A stretch of 64,000 nucleotides of DNA from Gammaproteobacteria bacterium. Lineage in GTDB: Bacteria > Pseudomonadota > Gammaproteobacteria > Pseudomonadales > Pseudomonadaceae. The stretch's first letter is position 1, and the number at the start of each line of letters is the position of its first letter. The notes beneath the pieces are model-generated. The model saw only the letters and a list, made by a program, of their open reading frames with translations, made no database searches and was not told the DNA's origin. Where the stretch lies: the NCBI GenBank assembly GCA_018816095.1, contig JAHIWP010000083.1:1-64000 (forward strand), in the 5' to 3' direction. Below are positions 37,926-47,259 of this stretch, piece after piece. The position numbers and the translations under genes were made by a program.

Positions 37926-38936
37926 CTACCAGCGTGCGCGAGTGTCGCCAAGCCAGCCAAGGGCGTTTTGGACGGGCACGCGCTCGCCTTGCGGGCCATG
38001 CAAGACCCCGTCGAAATGCCCGAACCACTGCCGTGTATCGGCATAAAACGGCCCTAGCCGGCGGTAGGCCTTATGGCGTTGGCGTGGGGTAAAGGTCAAA
38101 TTAACGCTGTTATCCGGGCTACGCAGCTGCCAGGGCGCCAGCGAGCTATGCGGTGACTGGGTTATTGTGATGGGTATATCCAGATGCTGCAGTTCGCCGC
38201 CAAACCACAGGGTGTTTTCCGACAGGCCGCTGTAGTCCGTCCAGCCCGAGCCAAAGTTGCCGGCAATGCCGCCTGGCGCAGCGAAGGCGGCGCGGGTCCA
38301 GTGGCTGTTGAGCGGCCAGACGCCACGACCGAAGTCCAGCGAGGCAAAACTTTGCCCGGTGGGGCAGCTGTACTGCTGTTTACCCAAGCGCACGCTGCCG
38401 CTGCAGGGCAGGCCAAGATGACGGCTGGTGGCATGGAAGCACTTCGGGCCCAGCGGGGCGACCAGGTTGACTGAGTCGAGGTGAGCCGGACGTTGGACAT
38501 CCAGATCAACCTGCAACGGCTGACCGCCAATGCTCGAGGCATTGATGGTAATGCAGCTGCGACCCGCTTGTTCAGCAACACGTAATTGCAGGTGAGGGTG
38601 GTTGAACGCGTGACTTTTCTGCGGTTGGTCTGGCAGATCATGGCCGCGACCGAGCAGGTGGAATTGGCTGAAAGCTGCGGCCTGACCGGTTTCCAGGTCA
38701 AGAAAATAGGCGGCGGCATAACCCAGGTAGTCGAGGTCGGCCTGGGTAAAAGACAGCATCCAGTGCGGTGTGGTGATGCACCAGTGGTTCCAGCGTTTGC
38801 GCCGACCAAAATGGCCGGGGATGGCGCAATCAACCATGGGCCGGGGTGACCAACCAATCGCTTGAGGGTTGAGCTGGCCGCGGCTGTCGCATAGCGCGAG
38901 GGCGGCGAAAGGCTCAGGCAGGGTGAGGCTGTTCAT
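37926..38936 (-). CDS. DUF2804 domain-containing protein
   Basis: 336 aa starting MNSLTLPEPFAALALCDSRGQ. The blocks IPGHFGRRKRWNHWCITTPHWMLSFTQADLDYLGYAAAYFLDL and LNSHWTRAAFAAPGG are typical of DUF2804, whose structure is lipocalin-like/hydroxyneurosporene-synthase-related but whose function is unknown. A longer frame adds 70 residues rich in Ser/Ala/Arg without conservation, so the inner start is used. 117 bp upstream of fumC, same strand. Confidence 0.83.
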   Translation of the reverse strand: MNSLTLPEPFAALALCDSRGQLNPQAIGWSPRPMVDCAIPGHFGRRKRWNHWCITTPHWMLSFTQADLDYLGYAAAYFLDLETGQAAAFSQFHLLGRGHDLPDQPQKSHAFNHPHLQLRVAEQAGRSCITINASSIGGQPLQVDLDVQRPAHLDSVNLVAPLGPKCFHATSRHLGLPCSGSVRLGKQQYSCPTGQSFASLDFGRGVWPLNSHWTRAAFAAPGGIAGNFGSGWTDYSGLSENTLWFGGELQHLDIPITITQSPHSSLAPWQLRSPDNSVNLTFTPRQRHKAYRRLGPFYADTRQWFGHFDGVLHGPQGERVPVQNALGWLGDTRARW

Positions 38937-39197
38937 TGGGCACGTCCATGTGTGTGCGAATGCTTGGCCTTTACGGGCGCGGGCATGTTGAATCTTGCGG
39001 GACAATCCACCGAGCATGCGCCGGTGTGCGTCAGCCCGACAATTACTGGCATTTTGGCCTTTAAGCAGGCTGTGCGCCAGTGCACAGTTGTAGCGTGAAT
39101 TGCTTGGGCCGCCGTCCATGCTTGAGTAGGACAAGCGCTTGGGCACAAAATGCCGTCAATTGAGTCAAACAGGGCTCTTCATGTTCAGGAGTAGTAC

Positions 39198-39698
39198 ATG
39201 TCACGTTTACCTGCCTTTTGTGCTGCCTTATTACTGACGTGCGCTAGCGCTCAGGTTTTCGCCGATGCCAAGAGCCATGCCGAGGATGCCGAGCGCTTCC
39301 TGTTATTGGCGCGTGCCGACAAACTGGCGGTACCTGTGTACGCCCAGGTGCAGCAGATGTTTGCCCAGCGTTTTGCCGAGAGCAATGCGCCGCAAAGTGA
39401 AAAGGCCGTACTGGAAACCTATCAGGCCCAGGCCAATACGGCCCTTGAACAGGCCGTGGGCTGGGACAAACTCAAGCCGGACATGGTCAAGCTCTACACC
39501 CGCACGTTCAACGAGCAGGAAATGCAGGACCTGATCCGCTTCTACGAATCGCCGCTGGGCAAGAAAGTGCTGGAGCAGATGCCTACGTTGACGGCGCAAT
39601 CGGCGCAATTGACCCAGAGCAAGCTGGAAGCAGCAGTGCCCAAGGTCAATCAATTGCTGGCAGAAATGACCACAAAACTAACCCCTAAGAAGCCCTGA
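39198..39698 (+). CDS. DUF2059 exported protein
   Basis: 166 aa. Signal peptide (LPAFCAALLLTCASAQVFA) followed by a helical domain ending in the family block NEQEMQDLIRFYESPLGKKVLEQMPTL. DUF2059 proteins are periplasmic, of unknown function. AGGAG stands 8 bp before the ATG. The bolA gene begins 12 bp after its stop. Confidence 0.86.
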   Translation: MSRLPAFCAALLLTCASAQVFADAKSHAEDAERFLLLARADKLAVPVYAQVQQMFAQRFAESNAPQSEKAVLETYQAQANTALEQAVGWDKLKPDMVKLYTRTFNEQEMQDLIRFYESPLGKKVLEQMPTLTAQSAQLTQSKLEAAVPKVNQLLAEMTTKLTPKKP

Positions 39699-39710
39699 GT
39701 GAGCCCCGTG

Positions 39711-40004
39711 ATGCCGAAGATCGATCTGTTGCAGGAAGCTTTACAGACTCTGCAGCCCCAACACCTTGAAGTGCTGGATGAAAGCCACATGCACAGCCGT
39801 GGCCTGGAAACCCACTACAAAGCCGTGGTCGTCAGCGAGCAGTTTGCGGGGCTGAATGCAGTCAAACGTCACCAGAAGACGTATGCCTGCCTGGGTGAGT
39901 TGATGGGGCAGATTCATGCCCTGGCGCTGCACACCTACACCCCGGATGAATGGTCGCAGCAGGGCGTGGCACCTGCCTCACCCACCTGTAAAGGCGGCCA
40001 CTGA
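39711..40004 (+). CDS. bolA: BolA family protein
   Basis: 97 aa. The BolA fold is shown by LEVLDESHMHSRGLETHYKAVVVSEQFAGLNAVKRHQKTYACL, with the conserved His pair and the invariant V-K-R-H. BolA proteins bind [2Fe-2S] with monothiol glutaredoxins and influence envelope genes. Possible GTG starts at 39699 and 39705 are less likely than ATG 39711, which has GAGTGAG 7 bp upstream. A terminator-like hairpin follows at 40055. Confidence 0.88.
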   Translation: MPKIDLLQEALQTLQPQHLEVLDESHMHSRGLETHYKAVVVSEQFAGLNAVKRHQKTYACLGELMGQIHALALHTYTPDEWSQQGVAPASPTCKGGH

Positions 40005-40054
40005 GGCAATTCGCCTCTACACGGCGTTCCTCAAGGACAGTAAACTGTCGCCCC

Positions 40055-40083
40055 CGCCGGCCTAGCGCCGGCGTATTTGTTTG
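40055..40083 (+). terminator. Terminator after bolA
   Basis: CGCCGGC, loop CTAGC, GCCGGCG followed by TATTTGTTTG. A 7-bp GC stem and T-rich tail 50 bp past the bolA stop, upstream of the trhO leader. Confidence 0.6.
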
Positions 40084-40204
40084 TGCATCGCTGCACCTGG
40101 CGGTCACGTTGTAACTCGCCGCGAAGCAAGGTGAACAATTGCTTGCGGTAATTTTATTTATCCCAGTCCGCCCTTTACGTGGGCGACTACTGAAGGACAT
40201 ACCC

Positions 40205-41143
40205 ATGACTGACAAGATCGTTGTCGCCGCGCTGTATAAATTTGTTTCCCTGCCAGATTTTCATGAGCTGCGTGAGCCGCTGCTGCAAGCCATGCTGGAT
40301 AACGGCATCAAGGGCACGTTGCTGATTGCCGAAGAGGGCATAAACGGCACCGTATCTGGCAGCCGCGCTGGTATTGATGGCCTGCTGGCCTGGTTTGGCC
40401 AGGATGCGCGCCTGGCCGATATCGATCACAAAGAGTCCTATTGCGATGAACAGCCGTTCTACCGCACCAAGGTCAAGCTGAAGAAGGAAATCGTCACCCT
40501 CGGTGTGCCTGGCGTCGACCCGAATCAGAAGGTTGGCACCTATGTTGAGCCCAAAGATTGGAACGCGCTGATCAGCGACCCGGAAGTACTGCTAATCGAT
40601 ACGCGCAACGACTACGAAGTGTCGATTGGCACCTTTGAGGGCGCGGTAGACCCAAAAACCAAGTCGTTCCGCGAGTTCCCCGAGTACATCAAGGCGCACT
40701 TCGACCCGGCCAAGCATAAGAAAGTCGCGATGTTCTGCACCGGCGGCATCCGCTGCGAGAAGGCCTCCAGCTACATGCTTGGTGAAGGCTTTGAGGAGGT
40801 CTTTCACCTCAAGGGCGGCATCCTCAAGTACCTGGAAGAAGTGCCGCAGGAACAAACCAAGTGGCAGGGTGACTGCTTTGTGTTCGATAACCGCGTGACC
40901 GTGCGTCATGACCTAACGGAAGGCGATTACGACCAGTGTCACGCCTGCCGTACGCCGGTTTCCGTGGCGGATCGTCAGTCCGAACTGTACACCCCAGGTG
41001 TCAGCTGCCCGCACTGCTGGGATTCGCTGCCAGAGAAAACCCGCGCCGGCGCCCGTGAGCGCCAGCGTCAGATCGAACTGGCCAAGGCGCGCAATCAACC
41101 GCACCCCTTGGGCTACAACCATCGCCAAGCGCGCGAGGCCTGA
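40205..41143 (+). CDS. trhO: tRNA uridine(34) hydroxylase TrhO (YceA)
   Basis: 312 aa. An N-terminal alpha/beta domain ([21 protein letters not shown]) precedes a rhodanese domain with active Cys178 in [16 protein letters not shown], and a Cys-rich tail ([34 protein letters not shown]). TrhO hydroxylates U34 of tRNA in an oxygen-dependent route to cmo5U/mo5U. ATG 40205 gives the family N-terminus; an upstream start adds 22 residues that look like leader. 2 bp before the DsbA-like gene. Confidence 0.94.
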   Translation: MTDKIVVAALYKFVSLPDFHELREPLLQAMLDNGIKGTLLIAEEGINGTVSGSRAGIDGLLAWFGQDARLADIDHKESYCDEQPFYRTKVKLKKEIVTLGVPGVDPNQKVGTYVEPKDWNALISDPEVLLIDTRNDYEVSIGTFEGAVDPKTKSFREFPEYIKAHFDPAKHKKVAMFCTGGIRCEKASSYMLGEGFEEVFHLKGGILKYLEEVPQEQTKWQGDCFVFDNRVTVRHDLTEGDYDQCHACRTPVSVADRQSELYTPGVSCPHCWDSLPEKTRAGARERQRQIELAKARNQPHPLGYNHRQAREA

Positions 41144-41145
41144 GT

Positions 41146-41778
41146 ATGCACGCACGCCTGCTGTATGTGATGGACCCGATGTGTTCGTGGTGCTGGGGGT
41201 TTGCCCCGGTGCTGGAGTCCCTCGCCGAGCAGGCCGCTGCGTCCGGGGTTGGCCTGCAACTGGTACTCGGTGGTTTGCGCCGCGACAGCGTAGCCATTGA
41301 TGCTGCCGCGCGGGTGCGTTACCTGGGTTACTGGCAGGCGGTGAATGCCAGCACCGGCCAGCTGTTCAACTTTAATGAAGGTTTGCCCGAAGGCTTGGTG
41401 TACGACACCGAGCCGGCTTGCCGCGCCCTGGTTACAGCCCGCCATCTTGACCCGCAACTGACTTGGCCGTTGGCTCAGTTGATTCAGCGCGCGTTCTATA
41501 AAGAGGGCGTAGATGTCACCCGCGCCAGCGTATTGGTGGAATTGGCTGAGCGTGCTGGGCTTGCACGTAGCGAGTTCGCCGAGGCATTCGACAGCGCCGC
41601 GCAGCGTGCAGCCACCGCCGCCGACTTTAGCTGGAGCCAGGATTTGGGCATTGCCGGTTTCCCCACCCTGTTGGCTGAGCGCAACGGCCAACTGGCGCTG
41701 CTGACGAACGGCTACCAACCGCTTGATGTGTTGCAGCCCTTGCTGGCGCGCTGGCTGGAGCGTGTTGAACATGCTTGA
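41146..41778 (+). CDS. DsbA-fold thiol oxidoreductase-like protein
   Basis: 210 aa without signal peptide, so cytosolic. The start MHARLLYVMDPMCSWCWGFAPV carries a CSWC active-site pair (Cys13, Cys16), and the C-terminal half has GIAGFPTLLAERNG with the cis-Pro loop. This fits the cytosolic DsbA/FrnE-like group rather than the periplasmic oxidases. Substrate unknown. Its last 8 bp overlap the ABC transporter gene, and trhO ends 2 bp upstream, so all three are probably co-transcribed. Confidence 0.87.
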   Translation: MHARLLYVMDPMCSWCWGFAPVLESLAEQAAASGVGLQLVLGGLRRDSVAIDAAARVRYLGYWQAVNASTGQLFNFNEGLPEGLVYDTEPACRALVTARHLDPQLTWPLAQLIQRAFYKEGVDVTRASVLVELAERAGLARSEFAEAFDSAAQRAATAADFSWSQDLGIAGFPTLLAERNGQLALLTNGYQPLDVLQPLLARWLERVEHA

Positions 41779-43549
41779 TCGCCTGAGCTGGGCAGAAATA
41801 CGCCGGCTGGCCCTGCAGCATAAAAAAGCCTTGGTCTGGGCCAATTGTGTCGCGGTCTTGGCCACGCTGTGCAGCGTGCCGATCCCGCTGCTGCTGCCTT
41901 TACTGGTCGACGAAGTGCTGCTCAACGACGGCGATGCCGCGCTCAAGGTGATGGATAACTTCCTGCCGAGCGACTGGGAAACAGCAGCCGGCTATATCGG
42001 CCTGATGCTGGTGCTGACCTTGTTCCTGCGCGGCGGTGCATTGGTGTTTAACGTGCTGCAGGCGCGGTTGTTCGCGCGCCTCTCCAAAGACATCGTTTAC
42101 CGCATCCGTATTCGCCTGATCGAGCGCCTCAAGCGGATTTCCCTGGCTGAATATGAAAGCCTCGGTGGCGGTACCGTAACCACGCACCTGGTTACGGACC
42201 TGGACACCCTCGACAAGTTCGTTGGCGAAACCCTCAGCCGTTTCCTGGTGGCCATGCTGACCCTGGCCGGCACCTCGGCGATTCTGATTTGGATGCACTG
42301 GCAGCTGGCGTTGCTGATTCTGCTGTTCAATCCGCTGGTGATCTATGCCACGGTGCAGTTGGGCAAGCGGGTCAAACACCTTAAAAAACTGGAAAACGAC
42401 AGCACCTCGCGCTTTACCCAGGCGCTGACGGAAACATTGGAAGCCATTCAGGAAATCCGCGCCGGCAACCGTCAGGGCTTTTTCCTCGGCCGCCTCGGTG
42501 GCCGGGCCAAGGAAGTACGCGACTTTGCGGTGAACTCGCAATGGAAGACCGATGCTTCCAACCGCGCCAGTGGCTTGCTGTTTCAGTTTGGTATCGACGT
42601 GTTCCGCGCGGCGGCCATGCTCACTGTGCTGTTTTCCGACCTGTCGATCGGCCAGATGCTCGCAGTGTTCAGTTACCTGTGGTTTATGATCGGCCCGGTC
42701 GAGCAGTTGCTCAGCCTGCAATACGCCTATTATGCCGCCGGCGGCGCCTTAAGCCGGATCAATGAACTGCTGGCGCGCCAGGATGAGCCGCAGTATCCCG
42801 GCCAGGTTGACCCGTTCAAGGGGCGCGATACGGTGGGCATTGAGGTTAGCGGCCTGACCTTTGCCTACAACGATGAGCCAGTGCTGAATAACCTCAACTT
42901 GAGCATCGCGCCAGGGGAGAAGGTCGCAATTGTCGGCGCCAGCGGCGGTGGCAAAAGCACCTTGGTGCAACTCCTGCTCGGGCTCTATACGCCGCAGGCT
43001 GGGACCATTCGCTTTGGTGGCAGCAGCCAGCAAGAGATCGGTCTGGAAACGGTGCGTGAGCATGTTGCCGTGGTGTTGCAACATCCTGCACTGTTCAACG
43101 ACACGGTACGCGCCAACCTGTGCATGGGCCGTGAACGCAGTGATGAGTTCTGCTGGCGTGCACTGGAAATTGCCCAGCTGGCCGGCACCATTCGCGCCTT
43201 GCCGCAAGGCTTGGACAGCATTGTCGGGCGTTCCGGCGTACGCCTCTCTGGCGGTCAGCGTCAGCGCTTGGCCATTGCGCGGATGGTGCTGGCCGAGCCG
43301 AAAGTGGTGATTCTCGATGAAGCTACCTCGGCGCTGGATGCCGCGACTGAATATGCCCTGCACCAAGCCCTCAACCAGTTCCTACGCGGCCGCACCACGC
43401 TGATCATCGCTCACCGCCTGAGCGCGGTGAAACAGGCCGATCGGGTGCTGGTATTCGACGGCGGCAGCATCGCCGAAGACGGCGGCCACCAAGAATTGAT
43501 TGCCGAGGGTGGGCTCTACGCCAAGCTCTACGGCCATCTGCAGCACTGA
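41771..43549 (+). CDS. ABC exporter half-transporter (fused membrane and ATPase domains)
   Basis: 592 aa. Six membrane helices (about 20-310), then an ATPase: Walker A GASGGGKSTLVQLLLG, Q-loop VVLQHPALF, signature RLSGGQRQRLAIARM, Walker B VVILDEATSALD, switch His in IAHRLSAV. It works as a homodimer exporting a lipid, peptide or drug. ATG 41771 yields MLDRLSWAEIRRL; the earlier ATG lies inside the upstream coding sequence. Substrate unknown. Confidence 0.92.
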   Translation: MLDRLSWAEIRRLALQHKKALVWANCVAVLATLCSVPIPLLLPLLVDEVLLNDGDAALKVMDNFLPSDWETAAGYIGLMLVLTLFLRGGALVFNVLQARLFARLSKDIVYRIRIRLIERLKRISLAEYESLGGGTVTTHLVTDLDTLDKFVGETLSRFLVAMLTLAGTSAILIWMHWQLALLILLFNPLVIYATVQLGKRVKHLKKLENDSTSRFTQALTETLEAIQEIRAGNRQGFFLGRLGGRAKEVRDFAVNSQWKTDASNRASGLLFQFGIDVFRAAAMLTVLFSDLSIGQMLAVFSYLWFMIGPVEQLLSLQYAYYAAGGALSRINELLARQDEPQYPGQVDPFKGRDTVGIEVSGLTFAYNDEPVLNNLNLSIAPGEKVAIVGASGGGKSTLVQLLLGLYTPQAGTIRFGGSSQQEIGLETVREHVAVVLQHPALFNDTVRANLCMGRERSDEFCWRALEIAQLAGTIRALPQGLDSIVGRSGVRLSGGQRQRLAIARMVLAEPKVVILDEATSALDAATEYALHQALNQFLRGRTTLIIAHRLSAVKQADRVLVFDGGSIAEDGGHQELIAEGGLYAKLYGHLQH

Positions 43550-43597
43550 TAGCTGCGCTGGGCAAAACCCTACGGCTCCTAGCGAAAACAACACTTT

Positions 43598-43659
43598 CCC
43601 GCGGGCATTGCCCGCTCCTACGGACACACCCTAATCGTAGGTACGGGCCGTGCCCGCGA
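43598..43659. repeat. REPIN: inverted pair of Pseudomonas REP sequences
   Basis: Left copy, read on minus: GTAGGAGCGGGC then a 7-bp stem GCGGGCA/TGCCCGC. Right copy, read on plus: CGTAGGTACGGGCCGTGCCCGCGA. The two face away from each other around a 12-bp spacer. The GTAGGAGCGGGC head and GC-rich hairpin are the common REP of Pseudomonas, mobilised in trans by RAYT transposases. Confidence 0.75.
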
Positions 43660-43726
43660 TTTGTTGTGGGTTTCAAATAGGTTAGAAGCGCTGCTGTCCT
43701 GCACTTGGCAGTTAAATCGACCGCTT

Positions 43727-43744
43727 TGTAAATTTATCGTTACG
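43727..43744 (+). promoter_or_regulatory. Candidate PhhR/TyrR box upstream of hpd
   Basis: TGTAAA-TTTATC-GTTACG fits TGTAAA-N6-TTTACA at the first half exactly and 4 of 6 in the second. PhhR is the aromatic-amino-acid regulator that activates hpd and hmgA in Pseudomonas. It lies 198 bp upstream of the hpd ATG. No matching -24/-12 was found. Confidence 0.42.
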
Positions 43745-43941
43745 CGGGGCGGGTGCTTTCGGTCAGCATTCCCGCTGTTTTTCTGGCTGTATTAAAAACT
43801 TGCCGAAAGCTATGAGTAAGCCTGGAGCAGTGTGCTCTGGGCCGGCTTGTGAGCAGGGCTGCGCTCGGTTGTTATGAGGTCAATCCGCACCGTGCGACGC
43901 GACGTCGCAGCGGTTGATCAAAACAACAACGAGGAGGCGCA

Positions 43942-45024
43942 ATGAACGCCGTGAACAAGATCGAACAGCACAACCCGATTGGCACCGACGGCTTTGAGTT
44001 CGTCGAGTACACCGCACCGACCCCGGAAGGCATTCAACAGCTGCGTGAGCTGTTCACCGCCATGGGCTTTACCGAAACCGCCAAGCACCGCTCGAAAGAG
44101 GTCTGGCTGTTCCAGCAGAACGACATCAACTTCGTCCTCAACGGCAGCCCGACTGGGCATGTGCGCGAGTTCGGTCTGAAGCATGGCCCAAGCGCCTGCG
44201 CCATGGCCTTCCGCGTGCAGAACGCCGCCCAGGCGGCGGCCTATGTGGAGTCCCAGGGCGCCAAACTGGTCGGCAGCCATGCCAACTTCGGCGAGCTGAA
44301 TATCCCCTGCGTTGAGGGTATCGGCGGCTCCTTGCTGTACCTGGTCGATCGTTACGGCGACAAGAGCATTTACGACGTCGACTTTGAATACATCGAAGGC
44401 CGCACGCCAAACGACAACTCGGTCGGCCTGAAAGAGCTGGACCACCTGACCCACAACGTTAAACGCGGGCAGATGGATGTGTGGTCGGGCTTCTACGAGC
44501 GCATCGCCAACTTCCGCGAGATTCGCTACTTCGATATTGAAGGCAAACTCACCGGTCTGCTGTCGCGGGCGATGACCGCGCCGTGCGGCAAGATCCGTAT
44601 CCCGATCAATGAGTCAGCCGACGACAAGTCGCAGATCGAGGAATTTATCCGCGAGTACCAGGGTGAAGGCATCCAGCACATCGCCCTGAGTACCGAGGAT
44701 ATCTACGCCACCGTGCGCCAGCTGCGCGCCAATGGTGTGGATTTCATGGTCACCCCAGGCACCTATTACGACAAGGTCGACACTCGCGTGGCCGGGCATG
44801 GCGAGCCGACCGATGTGCTGCGTGAATTGAGCATTTTGATCGATGGCGCGCCAGGTGATGACGGCATCCTTCTGCAGATTTTCACCAACACGGTGATTGG
44901 GCCGATCTTCTTCGAAATCATCCAGCGCAAGGGTAATCAGGGCTTTGGCGAGGGTAATTTCAAGGCGTTGTTCGAGTCGATTGAAGAAGACCAGATCAAG
45001 CGCGGCGTGATCAAAGCCGATTGA
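43942..45024 (+). CDS. hpd: 4-hydroxyphenylpyruvate dioxygenase
   Basis: 360 aa. Fe(II) ligands His168 (DHLTHNV), His246 (IQHIALST) and Glu325 (FFEIIQRKG) lie where bacterial HPPD has them. It converts 4-hydroxyphenylpyruvate, from tyrosine, to homogentisate with O2, decarboxylation and ring hydroxylation with side-chain migration. A strong ribosome site GAGGAGG precedes the ATG. It is the first gene of the tyrosine-degradation run hpd-hmgA-fahA-maiA. Confidence 0.95.
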   Translation: MNAVNKIEQHNPIGTDGFEFVEYTAPTPEGIQQLRELFTAMGFTETAKHRSKEVWLFQQNDINFVLNGSPTGHVREFGLKHGPSACAMAFRVQNAAQAAAYVESQGAKLVGSHANFGELNIPCVEGIGGSLLYLVDRYGDKSIYDVDFEYIEGRTPNDNSVGLKELDHLTHNVKRGQMDVWSGFYERIANFREIRYFDIEGKLTGLLSRAMTAPCGKIRIPINESADDKSQIEEFIREYQGEGIQHIALSTEDIYATVRQLRANGVDFMVTPGTYYDKVDTRVAGHGEPTDVLRELSILIDGAPGDDGILLQIFTNTVIGPIFFEIIQRKGNQGFGEGNFKALFESIEEDQIKRGVIKAD

Positions 45025-45033
45025 TCGGTAAAC

Positions 45034-45106
45034 CGTAGGGTGGGTTACGGCGCACCGGCATCCTGGTTGATTTTGAACATCGTGCCTGCGCCTAACCCAC
45101 CCTACG
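45034..45106. repeat. 73-bp palindromic element between hpd and hmgA
   Basis: Arms CGTAGGGTGGGTTA (left) and TAACCCACCCTACG (right) are perfect reverse complements, 14 bp; inner arms continue imperfectly (GGCGCA / TGCGCC). Its length and outer arms match the element at 47260-47332. It fills most of the gap and would form a hairpin in the operon mRNA. Confidence 0.8.
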
Positions 45107-45133
45107 AAACGCCGTATTTAGGAGATACCGGCC

Positions 45134-46273
45134 ATGAGCCGTAACTGGATCAGTTTTCCCCTGCGTGAAGGCGAGTACTCGCGTCAGGCGCACTGTGACT
45201 TTCCCGAAGGCACCTATGAACGCGAGATGGGCCGCGAGGGCTTCTTCGGCCCCACGGCGCATCTGCACCATAAACACCCGCCGACTGGTTGGATCGACTG
45301 GGAAGGGCCGCTGCGCCCGCATGCGTTCAACTTCAATGATATTTCCAGCGAGCGTGATTGCCCGCTGGCTGCGCCGCTGACTCTGCATAACAGCGATGTG
45401 AAGCTGCGCGTGTGGAAAACCCACGGCGCCATGCGCCATTTGGTACGCAACGCCGACGGCGATGACCTGCTGTTTATTCATGAGGGCGCAGGGCACTTCT
45501 ACTGCGATTTCGGCCATCTGACCTATCGCGACGGTGATTACTTGCTGATTCCTCGCGGTACAGCTTGGCGCATCGAGGCCGATGAGCCGACCTTTATGCT
45601 GCTGATCGAAAGCACCGACGGCGCCTATCAGCTGCCGGACAAAGGCCTGGTTGGCCCGCAAGCGATCTTCGACCCGGCGGTGCTCGATCATCCGCGTATC
45701 GATGACGCCTTCAAGGCCCAGCAGGACGAGAACACCTGGCAGATCCGCATCAAGCGCCGTGGTCAGATCAGCACAGTGACCTATCCCTACAACCCGCTGG
45801 ATGTGGTCGGCTGGCATGGTGACAACACCGTGGTACGGCTCAATTGGCGCGATATTCGCCCCTTGATGAGCCACCGCTACCACCTGCCGCCTTCGGCGCA
45901 CACCACTTTTGTCGCCAATGGCTTTGTGATCTGCACCTTTACTCCGCGACCGGTGGAAAGCGACCCCGGCGCGCTGAAGGTGCCGTTCTATCACAACAAC
46001 GACGACTACGACGAAGTGCTGTTCTATCACCGTGGCAACTTCTTCAGCCGCGACAACATCGAGCAGGGCATGGTCACCTTGCACCCGTGTGGCTTCCCTC
46101 ATGGCCCGCACCCCAAGGCGCTGAAAAAGGCGCAGACCGATCCGGCGACCTTTATCGATGAAGTGGCGGTGATGATCGATACCCGCCGTGCCTTGGATGT
46201 CGGCGAAGCCGCCGCTGGTGTGGATGTCCCCGAATATGTGAACTCCTGGCGTGCGCCGGGCAAGGAATCCTGA
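45134..46273 (+). CDS. hmgA: Homogentisate 1,2-dioxygenase, short type
   Basis: 379 aa. A cupin-type dioxygenase with candidate Fe ligands His287 and Glu294 (FYHNNDDYDEVLFYHRGNF) and His323 (FPHGPHP), equivalent to His335/Glu341/His371 of the human enzyme. It opens the ring of homogentisate to maleylacetoacetate. It is about 50 residues shorter than the HmgA of P. putida and P. aeruginosa (about 430) and resembles the form I associate with Shewanella, Vibrio and Halomonas. GGAG precedes the ATG. The stop overlaps the next ATG by 1 bp. Confidence 0.88.
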   Translation: MSRNWISFPLREGEYSRQAHCDFPEGTYEREMGREGFFGPTAHLHHKHPPTGWIDWEGPLRPHAFNFNDISSERDCPLAAPLTLHNSDVKLRVWKTHGAMRHLVRNADGDDLLFIHEGAGHFYCDFGHLTYRDGDYLLIPRGTAWRIEADEPTFMLLIESTDGAYQLPDKGLVGPQAIFDPAVLDHPRIDDAFKAQQDENTWQIRIKRRGQISTVTYPYNPLDVVGWHGDNTVVRLNWRDIRPLMSHRYHLPPSAHTTFVANGFVICTFTPRPVESDPGALKVPFYHNNDDYDEVLFYHRGNFFSRDNIEQGMVTLHPCGFPHGPHPKALKKAQTDPATFIDEVAVMIDTRRALDVGEAAAGVDVPEYVNSWRAPGKES

Positions 46274-47256
46274 TGAAACTCGCATCACTGAAGCAAGGCC
46301 GCGACGGCGTGCTCGTTGTGGTATCGCGCGATCTAAGCCGCGCCACCGAAGTCCCGGCGATTGCCGCCACCCTGCAGGCCGCGCTGGATAACTGGGCGGT
46401 GGCCAAGCCCAAGCTGGAGGCGGTCTACCAGCATTTGAATGATGGTCTGGAAGAAGGTGCATTTGCCTTCGATCAGGCGGCCTGCCACAGTCCGTTGCCG
46501 CGCGCCTATCACTGGGCCGACGGCAGCGCCTACGTCAATCATGTGGAGCTGGTACGTAAGGCGCGTGGTGCCGAAATTCCGGAAAGCTTCTGGCATGACC
46601 CGCTGATGTACCAGGGCGGCGCCGACTGCTTTATCCCGCCGCACAGCCCGATTCAGATGGCCGACGAAGCTTGGGGCATCGACCTGGAGGCCGAAATCGC
46701 GGTGATCACCGACGACGTGCCGATGGGCGCAACCACTGCCGAGGCCGCCGGGCATATCCAGTTGCTGATGCTGGTTAACGATGTGTCGCTGCGTAACCTG
46801 ATTCCCGGTGAGTTGGCCAAGGGCTTCGGTTTTTACCAGAGCAAGCCGTCGTCGAGCTTCTCGCCGGTGGCGATTACCCCGGATGAGCTGGGCGACACCT
46901 GGCGCGATGGCAAGGTGCATCGGCCGCTGGTCTCGCATATCAATGGCGCGTTGTTCGGCCAGCCGAATGCCGGCGTTGACATGACTTTCAACTTCCCGAC
47001 CCTGGTGGCTCACGCGGCCAAGACCCGCCCGCTGGGCAGTGGCACCATCATCGGTTCCGGCACCGTATCGAACTACGACCGCAGCGCCGGCTCCAGCTGC
47101 CTGGCAGAAAAACGCATGCTGGAAATCATCGAAAGTGGCGAGGCGAAAACCCCGTTCCTCAAGTTCGGTGATCGGGTACGCATCGAGATGTTCGACGCTG
47201 CCGGGCACAGCCTGTTCGGCGCAATCGATCAGGCGGTGGAAAAGTATGAGCTTTGA
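46273..47256 (+). CDS. fahA: Fumarylacetoacetate hydrolase family protein
   Basis: 327 aa. Metal-site residues are visible: Asp in YQGGADCFIPP, Glu-x-Glu in DLEAEIAVI, Asp in LVNDVSLRN, with GSGTIIGSGTVSN near the C-terminus. It splits fumarylacetoacetate into fumarate and acetoacetate. It is shorter than the roughly 430-aa canonical FahA, again the short form found with the short HmgA. Translationally coupled to hmgA. Confidence 0.87.
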   Translation: MKLASLKQGRDGVLVVVSRDLSRATEVPAIAATLQAALDNWAVAKPKLEAVYQHLNDGLEEGAFAFDQAACHSPLPRAYHWADGSAYVNHVELVRKARGAEIPESFWHDPLMYQGGADCFIPPHSPIQMADEAWGIDLEAEIAVITDDVPMGATTAEAAGHIQLLMLVNDVSLRNLIPGELAKGFGFYQSKPSSSFSPVAITPDELGDTWRDGKVHRPLVSHINGALFGQPNAGVDMTFNFPTLVAHAAKTRPLGSGTIIGSGTVSNYDRSAGSSCLAEKRMLEIIESGEAKTPFLKFGDRVRIEMFDAAGHSLFGAIDQAVEKYEL

Positions 47257-47259
47257 ATC

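Larger units (their letters stand above)
43550..43941. other. Intergenic region with REPIN and hpd leader
   Basis: 392 bp with no gene. From left to right: an inverted pair of REP sequences, a candidate PhhR site and a long leader with the ribosome site GAGGAGG 6 bp before the hpd ATG. Confidence 0.7.

Noticed and set aside
43801..43900. Possible sigma-54 promoter upstream of hpd
   Set aside because: Candidate GG and GC pairs are not 10 bp apart, so the -24/-12 spacing fails.
45092..46462. Long minus-strand reading frame of 456 codons
   Set aside because: It is antisense to hmgA, which has clear active-site motifs and a ribosome site; the frame has biased, low-quality protein sequence typical of GC-rich shadows.
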